From positions 68,754,186 through 68,818,185 of the forward strand of contig OU342630.1 in the NCBI GenBank assembly GCA_910589415.1: a DNA stretch of 64,000 bases. The letters run 5' to 3'. The notes under the pieces are model-generated. The model searched no databases. It saw only the letters and a program-made list of their open reading frames with translations, and was not told where the DNA came from. The translations under genes were made by a program, and so were the position numbers. This DNA comes from Malachius bipustulatus. Lineage: Eukaryota; Arthropoda; Insecta; Coleoptera; Melyridae. Positions 12,520 to 24,524 of this stretch are shown here, in pieces (position 1 is the stretch's first letter; each line of letters starts with the position of its first letter).

Positions 12520-14784
12520 CTCTCTTTCGCGCTTATTTAAGGATTCCTGATACCTCTTCAGCAAGTCGAGGACTTCATCAATGGACAACGTGGGATGCGG
12601 AGGATGATTATAGATCCTCTGGAAGTAGCTGTTCGCTTCATCTTCAACATCTTTCGACACACTGGTGTTTGGCGACAGGTCAGTCAATAGATTGTAATTG
12701 TTCGTCTTATCGAGACTAGGGTTGGGAGGCAGCCTTCCCAAATTGCTCATCTGGTTTACACTGAGAACAAGAGACGAATTACCGCCAACTGGCTGATGCT
12801 GTAACGGCATGATCGGGAAGGGACTGTTCGAGGGTCCGGCTCCTAAAATCCGAGACGGTGAACCAGGTGAAGACACCAGCGGTCCCAGGCCCCCTTGAAG
12901 ATTGAAGGCGGAAGAGGTGGGACCTGTCAGGTTTAGATTGGCCAGGTTTGTACTCAGAGTTGGAATACTGTCGACGCCAGTGTGGTTATATAATTGACTT
13001 GCCAAAGCCGAGGGATTGAATGGACCGTCAACCGTTCTGGGTCGAAGTATGGTCGGTTGTTGTTGCTGTTGACGGCTCTTCAGTATCAGGCTACAAGTGT
13101 TGTGTATAGTCAGTATCGCATCTTGACATTCCGGACTCACACCAGTGACGCAAGTCTGCAGGCACAACATCATTGTAGCTATAGTTTCGTTAGGTAGGGG
13201 CGAATTCTTGGACAAAGGATCCTCAGTTTTGCCCAAGCTTATTTGCGGGCACCGTTTATGAAGGAATTTAACACAAGCCATAACAAAGGGCTCTCCGTGT
13301 TCTCTGATCTTATCTGATAGCCATTTCTCCAACTTGAGATATTCACGCCTAGAGGCTAAACACGCTAGATCGATAATAAAAGGGAAAGACTGTGCATTTA
13401 AAAGCATCGATAAGGCTTTAAGATCTTGTGCTACGTCTAAGATTCGGGAAAGTCTTGTCTGATCACATTCAACTCTGTTGTACCAGTCGCACATCGCGTG
13501 TATTATAATGTTTTTTATGTTAGCAGTGGAATGCCAGGCGTGATGTAATACGACCGCCGAGTTGGGGTGATTACCCAGGAACACAGGAATCAGAGCAGCC
13601 AACAACTCCTGTCTCAATAGAGTAACAGGTGACGTTATTTGTATCAAGCCCAGTAGTAAAATATCGGGGCAATTGACTAATGGATACTTGAACAATTCCT
13701 GCACGTGAGTATATAAACAATCAGACATGCTTAATAACAACTCAATTAGACCAATCGAACGCCAATTGGCCACTTCTTTGCTGTCCTGCTCCGGAGGAGT
13801 CTTTAAAATATCGACTGCAACTTGCGGGTTTTGAGGATCGGTGAAACAGAACAAATCCGCATTCTTCAGCAGGTTTTGAATAAAATGAAACTGTGCCTCA
13901 TAGTTTGTCCATCTTTTGAAAAGGTGTTCAAGTAGATGTGAGTCCGGATGATATCCAATCGGTGGCAGACCTTGTCGAAGGGCACTTAAGATTATAATGA
14001 GGCCTTGTCTGTCTTTAATTATAAACTCCGGATGATCCAATTCTGCGAGCACGAGGTTCCATTGGAAAGTCGGATTGATTTCTTTCAAGGCTTGAACAAA
14101 TACTTCAACGTTCCACGTGGTTCGTCCGTCGGTCCCTTTGTTGAACGAGCTAGGTGTCTGGATGTTGAGCGAATCGTCAAGGCCACTGTGTGTTCGGCAC
14201 ATAACAATCAGCACTCTGGCAACGACGGCCGGGGTGATCTCACTCCGGCCGCCACTAAGTTTCATCAGATTATTGCGGCATTCTTCAACTGAAGAGGTGA
14301 AACTGTAGCCCACGTCGTTGATGATGTCAGCCAGGGAGGTTTCTAGCATACCTCCCGATATGCCGGGCCCTTCTGAGGACATCTCTGGAGTGAGTTCACA
14401 CTGCTCGGGATAAGCCAGCGGCGCAAGCACGACCGGCACCAAATCCTTGGGGTAGTCTCTCTGCAATGTACTGAGAAACGAGTTGTGCAGCTCGTTGGTC
14501 ACGCCGAGCTCCTTGGGAGACTTGAGGAGTGACGAGAGGATCAGGTGAAGGACTTCGGGGGTAGTCTCATGAAGTCCTCCTTCGTGCTGACTGCTGCTGC
14601 CCTCTGTGTCGATGTATGATTGCACCAGCGCCGGGACGCACTGTCTCAGGTGATTCTGAGCGAGGGCGGATATTTCGGGATGGGAAGAATGTCGCAGAGC
14701 TAGAGCAAACACCACCTCTTGGACAGCTGAGAGGCGAAGACACTTGCTCAACTGTTGGAAGAAATGCGGTTCGAGTTTGAGAGT
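12520..14784 (-). CDS. CNOT1: CNOT1 coding exon 3 (N-terminal HEAT region)
   Basis: The 2,265-nt exon gives about residues 104-858, phase 0 at both ends (acceptor CTTTCAG, donor GTGAGT). It encodes the long alpha-helical N-terminal scaffold that recruits CNOT10/CNOT11 and, toward its end, the region bound by RNA-binding adaptors. Recognisable conserved blocks are QEVVFALALRHSS, EVLHLILSSLL, SLADIINDVGYSF, THSGLDDSLN, ELDHPEFIIKD, FLGNHPNSAVVLHHAWH, AQDLKALSMLLNAQSFPF, LASRREYLKLEKWLSDKIRE, and SYFQRIYNHPPHPTLSIDEV. A glutamine run (about 13060) and a serine/proline/glycine-rich linker (about 12780-13030) form the low-complexity insert before the last block. As CCR4-NOT scaffold, the protein acts in mRNA deadenylation and translational repression. 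Confidence 0.95.
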
Positions 14785-17700
14785 CTGAAAGTTGAACATA
14801 ATGTTTTAGTTATGAACTTAGTTTTTTTTTGACGGTAAAATATCATCCCTGGATGTCAAATTTGTAATCAAATAAATAAAATATAAACTTGAGCAAGAAT
14901 AGAGAAACTTGTTTTCAATTGTCATGCTATCTGATCATTAGTTATCTTGTTCTTATTCATAATGGCTTAATTATGGTACCAGTTATGTAAAACTAAAAAA
15001 ATTGTCAAACTTGCTATTAAAAAAAAAATACATTTAATAAAAACAGCCCATAAATTTGTGATGGAAAAGGATCAACGTTAAATACCTACCTAGCTAATGC
15101 AAAGTAATGGTGCAGTCTTTAATAGCTTACTTTGAGCAAGAACGTGACTTTGAAGGAGCAATGTTACCTTTGACGGCTGTAAAAGAGGTAAATGACTCCA
15201 TTATTTAACTTTAAAAATGAATTTTTAGATAGTTCAGTTATCAAAATTTATTCACCTTCATCAGCGTGTTGCATCGGCTCTAAAAATTAAGTTTGATAAG
15301 TGTCGCCCGTGTTAATTAGTTTTGAGGTGAATGCTGGAGCAACATAGTCGAATTCAAAAAGAAAACTTGCCAGCAGAAAAACTGATGCACAGCAAACTTG
15401 CATTTTTGTTATCAATGACGTCATGACCACTTTGGCTGAAACGTACCATATTTTATAATATTATGATACTACCTACAAACAGGTCACAGTCACAACTTCA
15501 TTCAAGGAAATTGCATCACATGCATCTTGATGATACATGTGAGTGAAATTTTAGGATGTAATGCTGTCAAAGCAAAAAAAAAAAACTGCTTGACAATAAT
15601 TTCTCGATCTGAATTGATAACCACAAAAAATATAGCTGAAATAAATAGAATTCTCACTGATGAAATGCAATTCGGGAAATCAAATCATCTCCAACCATAA
15701 TTTTTCAATTAAAAACCAACTAATAAACATCACCGCAAAAATAAAATAACAAATTCACACAACTATCTAATCGGTGTCCTTACAAAAATTCTCTTTCAAA
15801 GACAGAAACCATGCTTCTTACAATGCTGAACCTGACTTATGATACTGAATTTCAGGGGCTTTCCATTTCAATAATATATTTATAATATGATTGAAATGTA
15901 CCAGGCACTTTAGGTGCTATTCGTAATAATTTAACTTGCATTAGTATTATCTCTCTGTGATAGAATAGCTTGCTAAGAAAGATAAGACATGGAAGGAAAT
16001 AATACAGTGGTAACAGTGAGCAAAAGTACCAAGAGCAACAATCAGCTTTGTAACTGCACTGCCAGCTGATGGCACTGATACTTTAATAAACTCTGCAGAA
16101 AGCTCTTGAGAAAAATGCACAAAAATGAGATTCTCCTGAAAATAACATTTTAATAGAAATTTTAGCAGCTCAAGTACGGTATTTAATTTTATTGCCTGAT
16201 AACTGAATTACATCTGCGAATAGTTCAGCTCAACAGCAGGGGGCTGTAATTTCTTAATTATGTTTTTTTATAATTAATTATAATATTGGAGCCCCCGCAG
16301 GAGCACTTTTCATAACCTGACCTATGGCGCCGAAACTGTCCTAAATTTTGGTTCCTTACAAATACAAAACGGGTGTATTTGTGTTTTTTGAATTACACTT
16401 CCTTCAATATTTTTTAAAGTACCATTAGTGGTAATGAGGAAACAACTTATGAACTGGAGACATGACTTAACTTGTTATAAGTACCATGTAATTAACAAGT
16501 AATTAATAAAAACTAGTAAGTATACAGTAATTACTAAGTAATTAAAGAGTGATCACTAGTATCATTGTCTACATAAAAGAGCAAAAAAGACTATGGAATT
16601 ATCGGCAATGGAATTTATGAGAATTAAAGTAGGATTGTGAAAGCTAATTTACTGTCAAACCATAATAAAGAAGACTGAAATTGATTTTATTTACCTACAC
16701 CTACAGATTACATATTTAATGCATGACAAGTACGACGGGTGATGGGTGTATGAAAATGTTCACTGCAAGACTAATTAATTAGTTACGGATTAAACAAACA
16801 AAAAATCAGAAAGAATCATTAACACAGAAAAAATTTACTGCGAATTTCACAAGCAAAGGCTGATCAAAATAAAATAAATATCAATAAAAATAAAAATTGG
16901 TTCCCCGCTGGGGAGGGGGATCCCATATCAACTGGAGAGTTTTCCATCCCTTACAAGTCTTTCAAGATGCAACAATATTCTAATAGTAATAATAATTAAT
17001 TCTGGGGTATCGGATGATAGAAAAGAACATTTTCCTTTCAAAAATTATCTTTTTGCTATGATTAAAATAAACGAGCCATTAACTAAATATCTACTCCTTT
17101 TTACCTGGTTGCCAAAAAGATACTGAACCTGAAAATTTTAATTTTTACCTTTAAATGAAAACCAATTATAACCAGACACTGGTGAAAAAACATGTGACAT
17201 CTACAACATCTCTCCACTTTGATGTTGCTTAGTAATTTTTTATAGGCAGATTATTTTTTAAGGTAGTCCTTTGGAAGGTCATTTGAAAAAGTACAGTGAT
17301 GTCATATCTAAAATGTTTTTGACAAATTACTGTTTTTACATTTAATGTGAATTTATTTATTTATTTATTTTAATATACGTACATGACTGAAATGCAAGAA
17401 AATAATTAAAACAATAATTATATTTTATTACTGCGTTGACATCACACTATCTTTGTTGTCAAACGTGTCGGAAAATCCAAAACTGCAGTAAAAATTCTAT
17501 TCTTCTTATTAAAAGAACGTATTTCGAACTTTTGAATACAAAACATCAAGAAGGAGTGAAGGACTACAATAACGATTGGCCGGTCTGGTGCACGCGACAG
17601 AAACTTCCTAATACTTGATATTGTTTTAGTTTAGATTTTAAGTTTTGCTATTTATGTTGTCTAGGTTCTAAATTTTTGCGTTTTATTGTAACTACAAGAA

Positions 17701-18134
17701 TCTGTACATTTGATGGGGTATATTAATGTTTTTGGATCAAATCATAAATTTCAACTAACCAAAGCAAGTATGTAGTTTAGTTTGTAAGGCATCCCAATCC
17801 TAGATACAGGTATTTTAATACCTCTGTAGAGTTTACCAGTGTATACTATGTTTATATGTTTATTATACTGTGTGGACAATAAATAAATAAATATTATTAG
17901 CTATTAGCTATCAGATATTATGTAGTGTCCACCATATACAGGAGGGTGTTTCTTAATAACATGCTAATACTTCAGGGTGTGATGGCTCAAGTCATTTTAT
18001 GAAGAAAACGTGAAATGAAAGTATGCCCGCAAGGGTTCCAATTTTTTTTTACAGGGTGTTGAATTTTTGATTTTTTACGAGTTTTTTTATTATCTACGAA
18101 AATAATTTAATATTATCTCAAATTTGGCATGTCT

Positions 18135-19077
18135 TAATAGATAGATAGATAGATACTTTATTTAACTATTTTACACATATAAAAATGGTGTATAGCAATT
18201 AGCAAAGCAAGTCATATTATAAACTATAAGAGAATTTGACAAAAAATGTCTGTAATACACAGACGCCATCAAATATACACTTACAAAAACAGAAGTAAAC
18301 ATAAAATAAACAGACAGATACTGGGCAACTAACATTTACACAAAATCTGTTGTTAAAAACTCAGCCACATCATAGAAACAGTGATGTAACAGTAATAATT
18401 ACAGTATATAATTAAAAAAAATTAATTATATATATAAAATTATTATAATTAAAGCAATTATTGCTTTATGTAATTATTAAAACAGTCATCATTCATGAGC
18501 CTACTCCGTTTAGGCAATACCTCGGGCAATACATTGTAGAGTTTTATATCAAGGGAATTCCTCTCTGATTTAACCAGCCTGTAGCGAGGCTCAAGTAACA
18601 GATTCTCTGTAACAGAGCGCGTCGTATACTGATGGACGTTAGTCACCTTTGATAAGCAATTTCTCTTTTCGTGAATTTCCGCTAGCGTCTGGTGCATATA
18701 GACACACGGGAGTGGTAAAATCTTGAGCTTTTTAAATAAAGGTTGACAATGATCCCTACACCCAGCCCCAGCTAAAATTCTCACTGCACGTTTTTGTAGT
18801 CGAAACACCTTAATAGAATGAACCGAGTTGCCCCATAAAGTAGTTCCATAGCTGACCAAAGAATGGAAGAGTCCAAAATATATGTTCTTTAACATAAATG
18901 AACTCAGGACTTTCCGGAGTTGTCTGAGCAAGAACAGTATGCTTGCTAGCTTTCCCCTTAATTCATTTATATGACATGTCCAATTTAAAGAATCATCAAG
19001 CGAGACTCCAAGCAGTCTGCAGTGCTTACATGCCGAACCCTTTTAGCAAACAATCCACAGTAATAATGGGAAACTTA
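18135..19077 (-). mobile_element. 5'-truncated non-LTR retrotransposon
   Basis: On the minus strand the sequence encodes the C-terminal part of a reverse-transcriptase polyprotein. The frame runs KHCRLLGVSLDDSLNW ... FGLFHSLVSYGTTLWG ... FRLQKRAVRIL and then a typical tail, ending near 18458. The catalytic YADD box is absent because the element is cut off on the 5' side, where an in-frame TAA appears just before KHCRLL. The 3' end, after about 300 bp of untranslated sequence, is a run of the 4-mer TATC (18135-18155 on the plus strand as TAGA repeats). This fits the CR1/Jockey group, whose members often end in short tandem repeats. I cannot assign the clade. Confidence 0.8.
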
Positions 19078-19314
19078 GGGCCGGTTGTTCGTACGTCAGT
19101 TAAAGATTTTGAGATAACTACTGATTTTAAATTGCAAATTTTGAAAATACGGCAAATATAATTAATGATCTTGTATTTTTAATCAGTAATTAACTCTTCT
19201 TAAAGCGAGCAGAATTCATTTTCAGAAATATCAGACCAATGGTTTGATAATACAGGGCATTTTAAAATCAGTAATTATCTCAAAATTTTTAACTGACGTA
19301 CGAACAACCGGCCC
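19078..19314. mobile_element. PIF/Harbinger-type MITE, GGGCCGGTTG family
   Basis: The 237-bp element is almost a perfect palindrome at its ends, GGGCCGGTTGTTCGTACGTC at the left and its inverse at the right, with a TTA repeated just outside each end (19075-19077 and 19315-19317). TTA is the classical target of the PIF/Harbinger superfamily. Related copies are at 58576-58814, also TTA-flanked, and at 44325-45278 and 44837-45084. No coding sequence is present. Confidence 0.8.
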
Positions 19315-20306
19315 TTAATGGAATATTTTGAAACAGAGTTGGTTAATGGTGTTCCACTTAACACTGTTACTGCTAACTTCTGTTCAGTAAACTTCGAACT
19401 CTGTTGGAAAGTTTCACAAATAATGAACTGGCAAAAGGATTGTAAGAACAACTCAAAATCTAAAGAAAATATCAAAATCAACTTGAAATACACTAAAACA
19501 TGCATGTTAAATATCGATCAAAGGACCTTGCAAAGGTTTATGGTTTAAGGTATATTAAAGACTTTAATTAATTATTGTGTGTTAGTATTGTGATTGTGTA
19601 ATATTAATTAATTTTTGTGTGATTAGATTAGATCAAACCAATTTTGAGTAATAATTATTTACCCAGCAGGTGCTTTCTTTACTAATAATAATTTTGCTGG
19701 GATTATGGAACTTTTAATTAGGTCTGGCAACATTGCATATCATTGTTTTTCTCACTAGTGATGGAGAGCTCGTTCAATTTGGGCCTGCCACCTCTTTTTG
19801 TTCAGCTCGGTAAAAGGAGTCATCCATTTGAACATGTTGCTTAAAGGAAGTAACAAAGCAAAGCTCATACGGAGTACGGACTGACTGTACTTGTGGTGAC
19901 TGTCTGAGTGAGAGGAATACGGAGCAGATGAGGCCTGCAATGAGTGTAATGGTGGCAGCAAATAATGTCTGCTGAATGAGAACACGCAATTTTTTCTTCA
20001 AAATAATTCTCATCGGTGAAACATAAGGAGAAGCCCGGCATTAATTAAGCAAAACCATTTGCAAGTGAGAATTCCAGAATCCGTTATTTCATCCACCGCA
20101 ACAATGGATTGGACTTTCACCCACACGACGGTTAAAAGCAACGCGGGAATGTTCACCACGCACTGCAGGCGTGATATCTAAAAGGGTAGCGCGAGCAACG
20201 GTCAGTGGAATTGAAGAGAAAGGGATAGAGCTACAAAGGGTTGCACGAGTATAAAAACACCAGCGCTGGCCCGCTCGAGACCAATTCCTTTCGATTCTTC
20301 TGATAC

Positions 20307-20394
20307 TTTGGTGGATTGAGAATACACTCTCCGCCGTTGTTGTTTAATTTGTTTATTTAATTTGAGTTTGGTGGATTGAGAATACACTCTCCGC
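20307..20394. repeat. 28-bp direct repeat, 60-bp period
   Basis: The same 28 bases, beginning TTTGGTGGATTGAGAATA, occur at 20307-20334 and 20367-20394. They sit 55 bp downstream of TATAAAA at 20251-20257, in a patch of higher GC content. The layout recalls a promoter or retroelement LTR, but I could not find matching LTR ends, so the nature is open. Confidence 0.6.
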
Positions 20395-22284
20395 TCTTTT
20401 TGTTTTACTCATCTAAAATTATCCTACCGCCGTTGGATAGGGAATAGAGTCTCCTCCGGTTTGTCTTGTGCCTGTCGATTGCAGAACAAGCCACTTACTT
20501 TACTCCTAGCACCAGTATCGCTGAAGACGTCGCCAAGGAAGCTCCAACAGGTTTTTATAAACAAGGAAGCGTAAGTAAGTAAAAGTAAAGCTCGCAAAAT
20601 TGTATTTACTTGTAACACAATAACAGATCTTCTAAACTGCTCCGATGGCACAGTCATTCAAAATTCATCGACATTGTAGCCAAATGTCTCCCTCTCTCAA
20701 AATCAGAAAGAACAGGTCTGCTTGAAATCATTTCAGTCATTCAAACAGAGTAGGTAAAAGACATGTCACCACACTAACCAAGGGAAGTTTAACTTCATTT
20801 CTAGTTTGTTAAGTATCAATTTGTATCTCATTTCGACTAAAACCTCTTCAAATGCTAAACAACAAAATTCAAACCAATCGAGGTTTACATCAAAAGTTGG
20901 AGTAGCAAACTTATAACATTAATAAGAACCAATGAAGGATTAAAACCAAAACAAACAAAAAACAAAACAAAACCGAGTTCCGTAATGTCAGAGCATAGCC
21001 TTTTACGGTAAACTCAGATCCAAAGTGATCAAGGTATTTTCTTCCAGCAGTTGCGCGAATGCGAGAGTGCCTTCAGTGTTTTTATTATTGTGTAAGTCGC
21101 GTAAAACCGATGTTCACTTGAACAGAGTGGCCTGAGGGAGAAGGTCAGTGGGATGCTGCCTTCATCTCTTGTAGGTTCTGGTAATTTCTCTTGGTAAAGC
21201 ACCTGCAAATTGATGACTATTGATGAAAACCAGTTAAAACCACAAGCTTGAAATTGAAGTAAAACTTGCCCAATCTGGCAACACCACAAGTCTCAAGACA
21301 CCCAAACACCCGACGAAAGTGAAATCACCAAACCATTCAATTCATTGTCAGATCAGGAATTTTTACGACAACCCTCACACACAAAAGCCAAACAGAGAGT
21401 AAGATGATTGAAATGACTCAAGTAGGTCCTTTTCAAACCAGCTGCAGGAACAGCGTCAGAAGGTCTAAATGTATTATAAATGTAAATTAAGGAATAGAAA
21501 ATAATTAATTAAGATAATTTAAGATATCATTGTAAGGAATGAAATGATTCAGTTTGAAACATATATGAAATAGTGATATCATTTGATTCTTTACTCATAA
21601 AGGAAGTAATTTTGATCAAGCAGGTATTTCTCGACTCCTGAGCTTTTGCATACCCTATCCGAGAATCGAGGGTGGCTACAAGGAGAAACGACACAACGAG
21701 GTGGGTCCTGGCCGCTTTTTCTAGACAATCATCGGGGGTAGGGGGGTGGTTGTTACAGTATAGATATTATTTTATTTTGTAAATAAAGATGTTGTAATAC
21801 CAATTTACTTACATCTTACTTTACACCTAGTTGATGAAGGAAATTTCACTATAAATAAAGGATGCCTTTATAGGAAGAATTTTTTTTAATCTTCAAAATT
21901 AATTGTGTAGAAGTGTCATTATTGATGCTTCAGAAAATTTCAGCTTAAATAACTTCAACCTTTAAACAATAAAAACACGACTCATGTAGGTACCTGCAAA
22001 GCAACGTAAAGCTAGAGTGAAAGACAGAACAGCCCAGAACGAGAAGTGTAATAGCAATAATAAGAGTCGTTCCTAGTAAGGTGTAAGTTTAAATACAACG
22101 AGCAGAGAGTCAGTGAGCAGCATTTCTGATTCATCATGAACAAGTAGCTCAACAGAAAAAAATCATTCGTTCTTAGCTCACCTAGTAGACTCGTTTACAA
22201 ACGACCCACCACTAGAGCTGAGGCTTGAATGCTATAGAATACAGTGGTAGGAATTGAATAAAAAAAAACATGAGTCAGATTTAA

Positions 22285-22530
22285 ATGTATTCAAGTCAAA
22301 CCCGGGCAGCACAGACAAATGATCACTTTCTACGATAAATACATTTTTGTGAAAGTAACAAACGTCAAACGTTTACTTGTAATCTAAAATTTTATTATAT
22401 GCTCAAAATGTATTCAAGTCAAACCCGGGCAGGACAGACAAATGATCACTTTCTACGATAAATACATTTTTGTGAAAGTAACAAACGTCAAACGTTTACT
22501 TGTAATCTAAAATTTTATTACATGCTCAAA
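22285..22530. repeat. tandem duplication, 2 x 123 bp
   Basis: A 123-bp unit beginning ATGTATTCAAGTCAAACCC is repeated head to tail at 22285 and 22408. The copies differ at only about two positions (a C/G and a T/C), so the duplication is recent. It has no coding potential and lies in a CNOT1 intron. Confidence 0.9.
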
Positions 22531-22979
22531 CATTTACACCCAAGCCAAAGTGTGTAATTACAAAAACCGGTTACCTACTTAACAGGATAACTTGGAACTG
22601 GCGTGAAAACAGCTGCTAAAAATATAGCTGACAATTTTTGAACGCACTATACGTACTTTGATTCTTTGAACGGTATGATTTAAAATACACGCCCCTGTAG
22701 TTGTTTGCAAGAAATTATTCCTGGTGTAGTCTGGAGGTATTGGTCCTAGTGGTGTTTCGTAATTTATTTTTCCTATTTTGAAATAACAAATACTTATACC
22801 TACACATAGTGCGCTCAAAAATTGTCAGCTATCTTTTTAGCAGCTGTTTTCACGGCAGTATAACTTGGATTAGATTAACTCTGTTATTTTAAATCAATAA
22901 ATCCTGTAATTATTATTATTTGTGAAAATAAAATACAAATTTGACTTCCAAAAGACTGTCAGCGTGATATAATATTTAC

Positions 22980-23186
22980 CTTGTGTGGAGTGAATGGATT
23001 GTCTGTGATATAACAGATCGACGTCAGTAGCGATGGTTTATTCAACCAACTGGAGCAATAGTCTTGCAGAAATTGGTTCTGTAGAGACGTCACTGAGATC
23101 TTATTAATCGGTTCAGAAAAATCCACAGATGAAAAAATACATCGGAGCAAGTGACGGTCCGCCTCCACACCATGCAATGCAACCAA
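22980..23186 (-). CDS. CNOT1: CNOT1 coding exon 2
   Basis: The 207-nt exon (69 codons, phase 0 at both ends) has an acceptor TTCGACAG and a donor GTAAAT. It encodes residues 35-103 and contains the conserved motif GVEADRHLLRCIFSSVDFSE followed by SLLTSICYITDNPF, which match the start of CNOT1 in other animals. It joins exon 3 as HK/TLKLEPHFF. Confidence 0.93.
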
Positions 23187-23621
23187 CTGTCGAAAAGATT
23201 TTTTTTAATAAGCTTGCGCCCCCATAAATAATAAAAATTATAAAACAAGCAGTAAGGCGATATCATTACGAGAAAATTTAAAAATAAAAAGAATAATGAG
23301 ATAAAATTCAAGCAGGTGGAAAAATTCCTTATGAAATTAATGAAATTGAATTTAAATCAGTAGTGTTGATGACTTTCTTACTTTCTCGTTTCTAACACCT
23401 GATAATGTGAATGTATACCAGCTTGTTTTATCGTTTTCTTATCAAATTTAATCGCGGAGAGGAATTTTCGAAAAGAAAAAAAGTATAGTAAAATGTGCTT
23501 CTCGGTTGGTGTGCCTGATTCATGAATGGAAATACCTCAATCTAACATGGCGCTTTTGACAATTCATGCCCGATGCGGGCCTTTCGCATGAGTATTGCCG
23601 ATACTTTCTGGGCAAACTTAC
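23187..23621. other. CNOT1 intron 1 (435 bp)
   Basis: The short first coding intron is bounded by a GTAAGT donor and a CGACAG acceptor on the minus strand. It is AT-rich and shows no other feature. Confidence 0.8.
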
Positions 23622-23723
23622 CTTCGAAAGATCCGACACTACCTGCTTATAATTCTTTTTCGTTAATGATGCAACCAAATAACTTATTTGTGACAAAGTA
23701 AAAGACAACGGATCTAGGTTCAT
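23622..23723 (-). CDS. CNOT1: CNOT1 coding exon 1 (start codon)
   Basis: The exon encodes the first 34 residues, starting MNLDPLSFTLSQISYLVASL, which is the near-invariant CNOT1 N-terminus (vertebrates begin MNLDSLSLALSQISYLV). The start at 23723 is therefore secure. The exon ends LSK at a GTAAGT donor. The whole gene in this window gives the first 1,658 or so residues, against about 2,400 in human CNOT1. A short perfect hairpin lies in the leader 20-50 bases upstream. Confidence 0.95.
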
Positions 23724-24524
23724 AGTTCCATGAACACGGCCTCGAAAGCTTCAAATACGTTTGAAGCTTTCTTCGAGCACGGGGGTCTTATCCACAAAGT
23801 CTTATATGTTTTTGAAAAATAAATTAACTTTATATGGTCCAAGACCATCATCGACACTGTAATTTACTTTTCCACTTTAGATTTTCTGATTCATCTTAAA
23901 AATTATTAACTCCGAGGTTCCAGCGAGCGGATCACGCAACACACACACAACACACACAGTTTAACACATGCACAAAGCACAAACAACGAAGCAAAGCAAG
24001 CAGCAGATGGCAGATATCCAATCGAATCCGAGACATTTTGACGCACCTGCGTCAGTTCTAAATTGACAGATGTCAACTCCACGTGAACTGATTAAACAGA
24101 CGTCATTTATTCACTAGACAATTTCTTGGCCGTCTGGCGGTGAACACGAGAACACGACGTTTGCAATGGTTGTTTTTTTTTTCATTACTCTTTGCAGTTT
24201 TGAAATAAGTGTCAATTGTCATTTATCATCGTTTATCAATGTTACAATGTCAATGAATTATAAGAAAAAATTAAAAATTTTAAGGAAAGTGTCAACAAAC
24301 AAGTCGCATCAAAAATATAACAAAATGATCATATAAAAATTAAAAAATTAATTTAAATTATTATATTGAGAAGACATCTCTGATTTACTTTGCAGTATAA
24401 ATTAATAATTAAAATTTATAAATGCAGTTGCTGCTGAATAAAAATTACATTAAACTATTGATTTGAAAACATCCTGGAAGGCATAACAAAAAGGAAGAAT
24501 ATTTTTATGGAATAGACCACAACA
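23724..24524. promoter_or_regulatory. divergent CNOT1/vimar promoter region
   Basis: The ATGs of CNOT1 (minus) and vimar (plus) face away from each other across 801 bp, so both 5' leaders and promoters must lie here unless distant non-coding exons exist. Visible elements are a 12-bp perfect stem with a 4-base loop at 23744-23771, which would be in the CNOT1 leader; a CA-rich run at 23938-23960; the palindrome TGACGCACCTGCGTCA at 24039-24054; the palindrome TTGACAGATGTCAA at 24063-24076; and a CACGTG E-box at 24081-24086. No TATA box is obvious on either strand. Confidence 0.6.

Larger units (their letters stand above)
14785..22979. other. CNOT1 intron 2 (8.2 kb), repeat-rich
   Basis: The conserved protein reads from HK to TLKLEPHFF directly across this intron, so no internal coding exon is expected. 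It contains a truncated reverse-transcriptase element (18135-19077), a MITE directly beside it (19078-19314), a GC-richer patch with a TATAAAA box and a duplicated 28-mer (20250-20600), and a 123-bp tandem duplication (22285-22530). A minus-strand 79-residue frame at 19774-20013 begins with basic residues and a hydrophobic segment, but I do not recognise it. About 14.8-17.9 kb and 20.7-22.2 kb show nothing else beyond AT-rich unique sequence. Confidence 0.65.
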
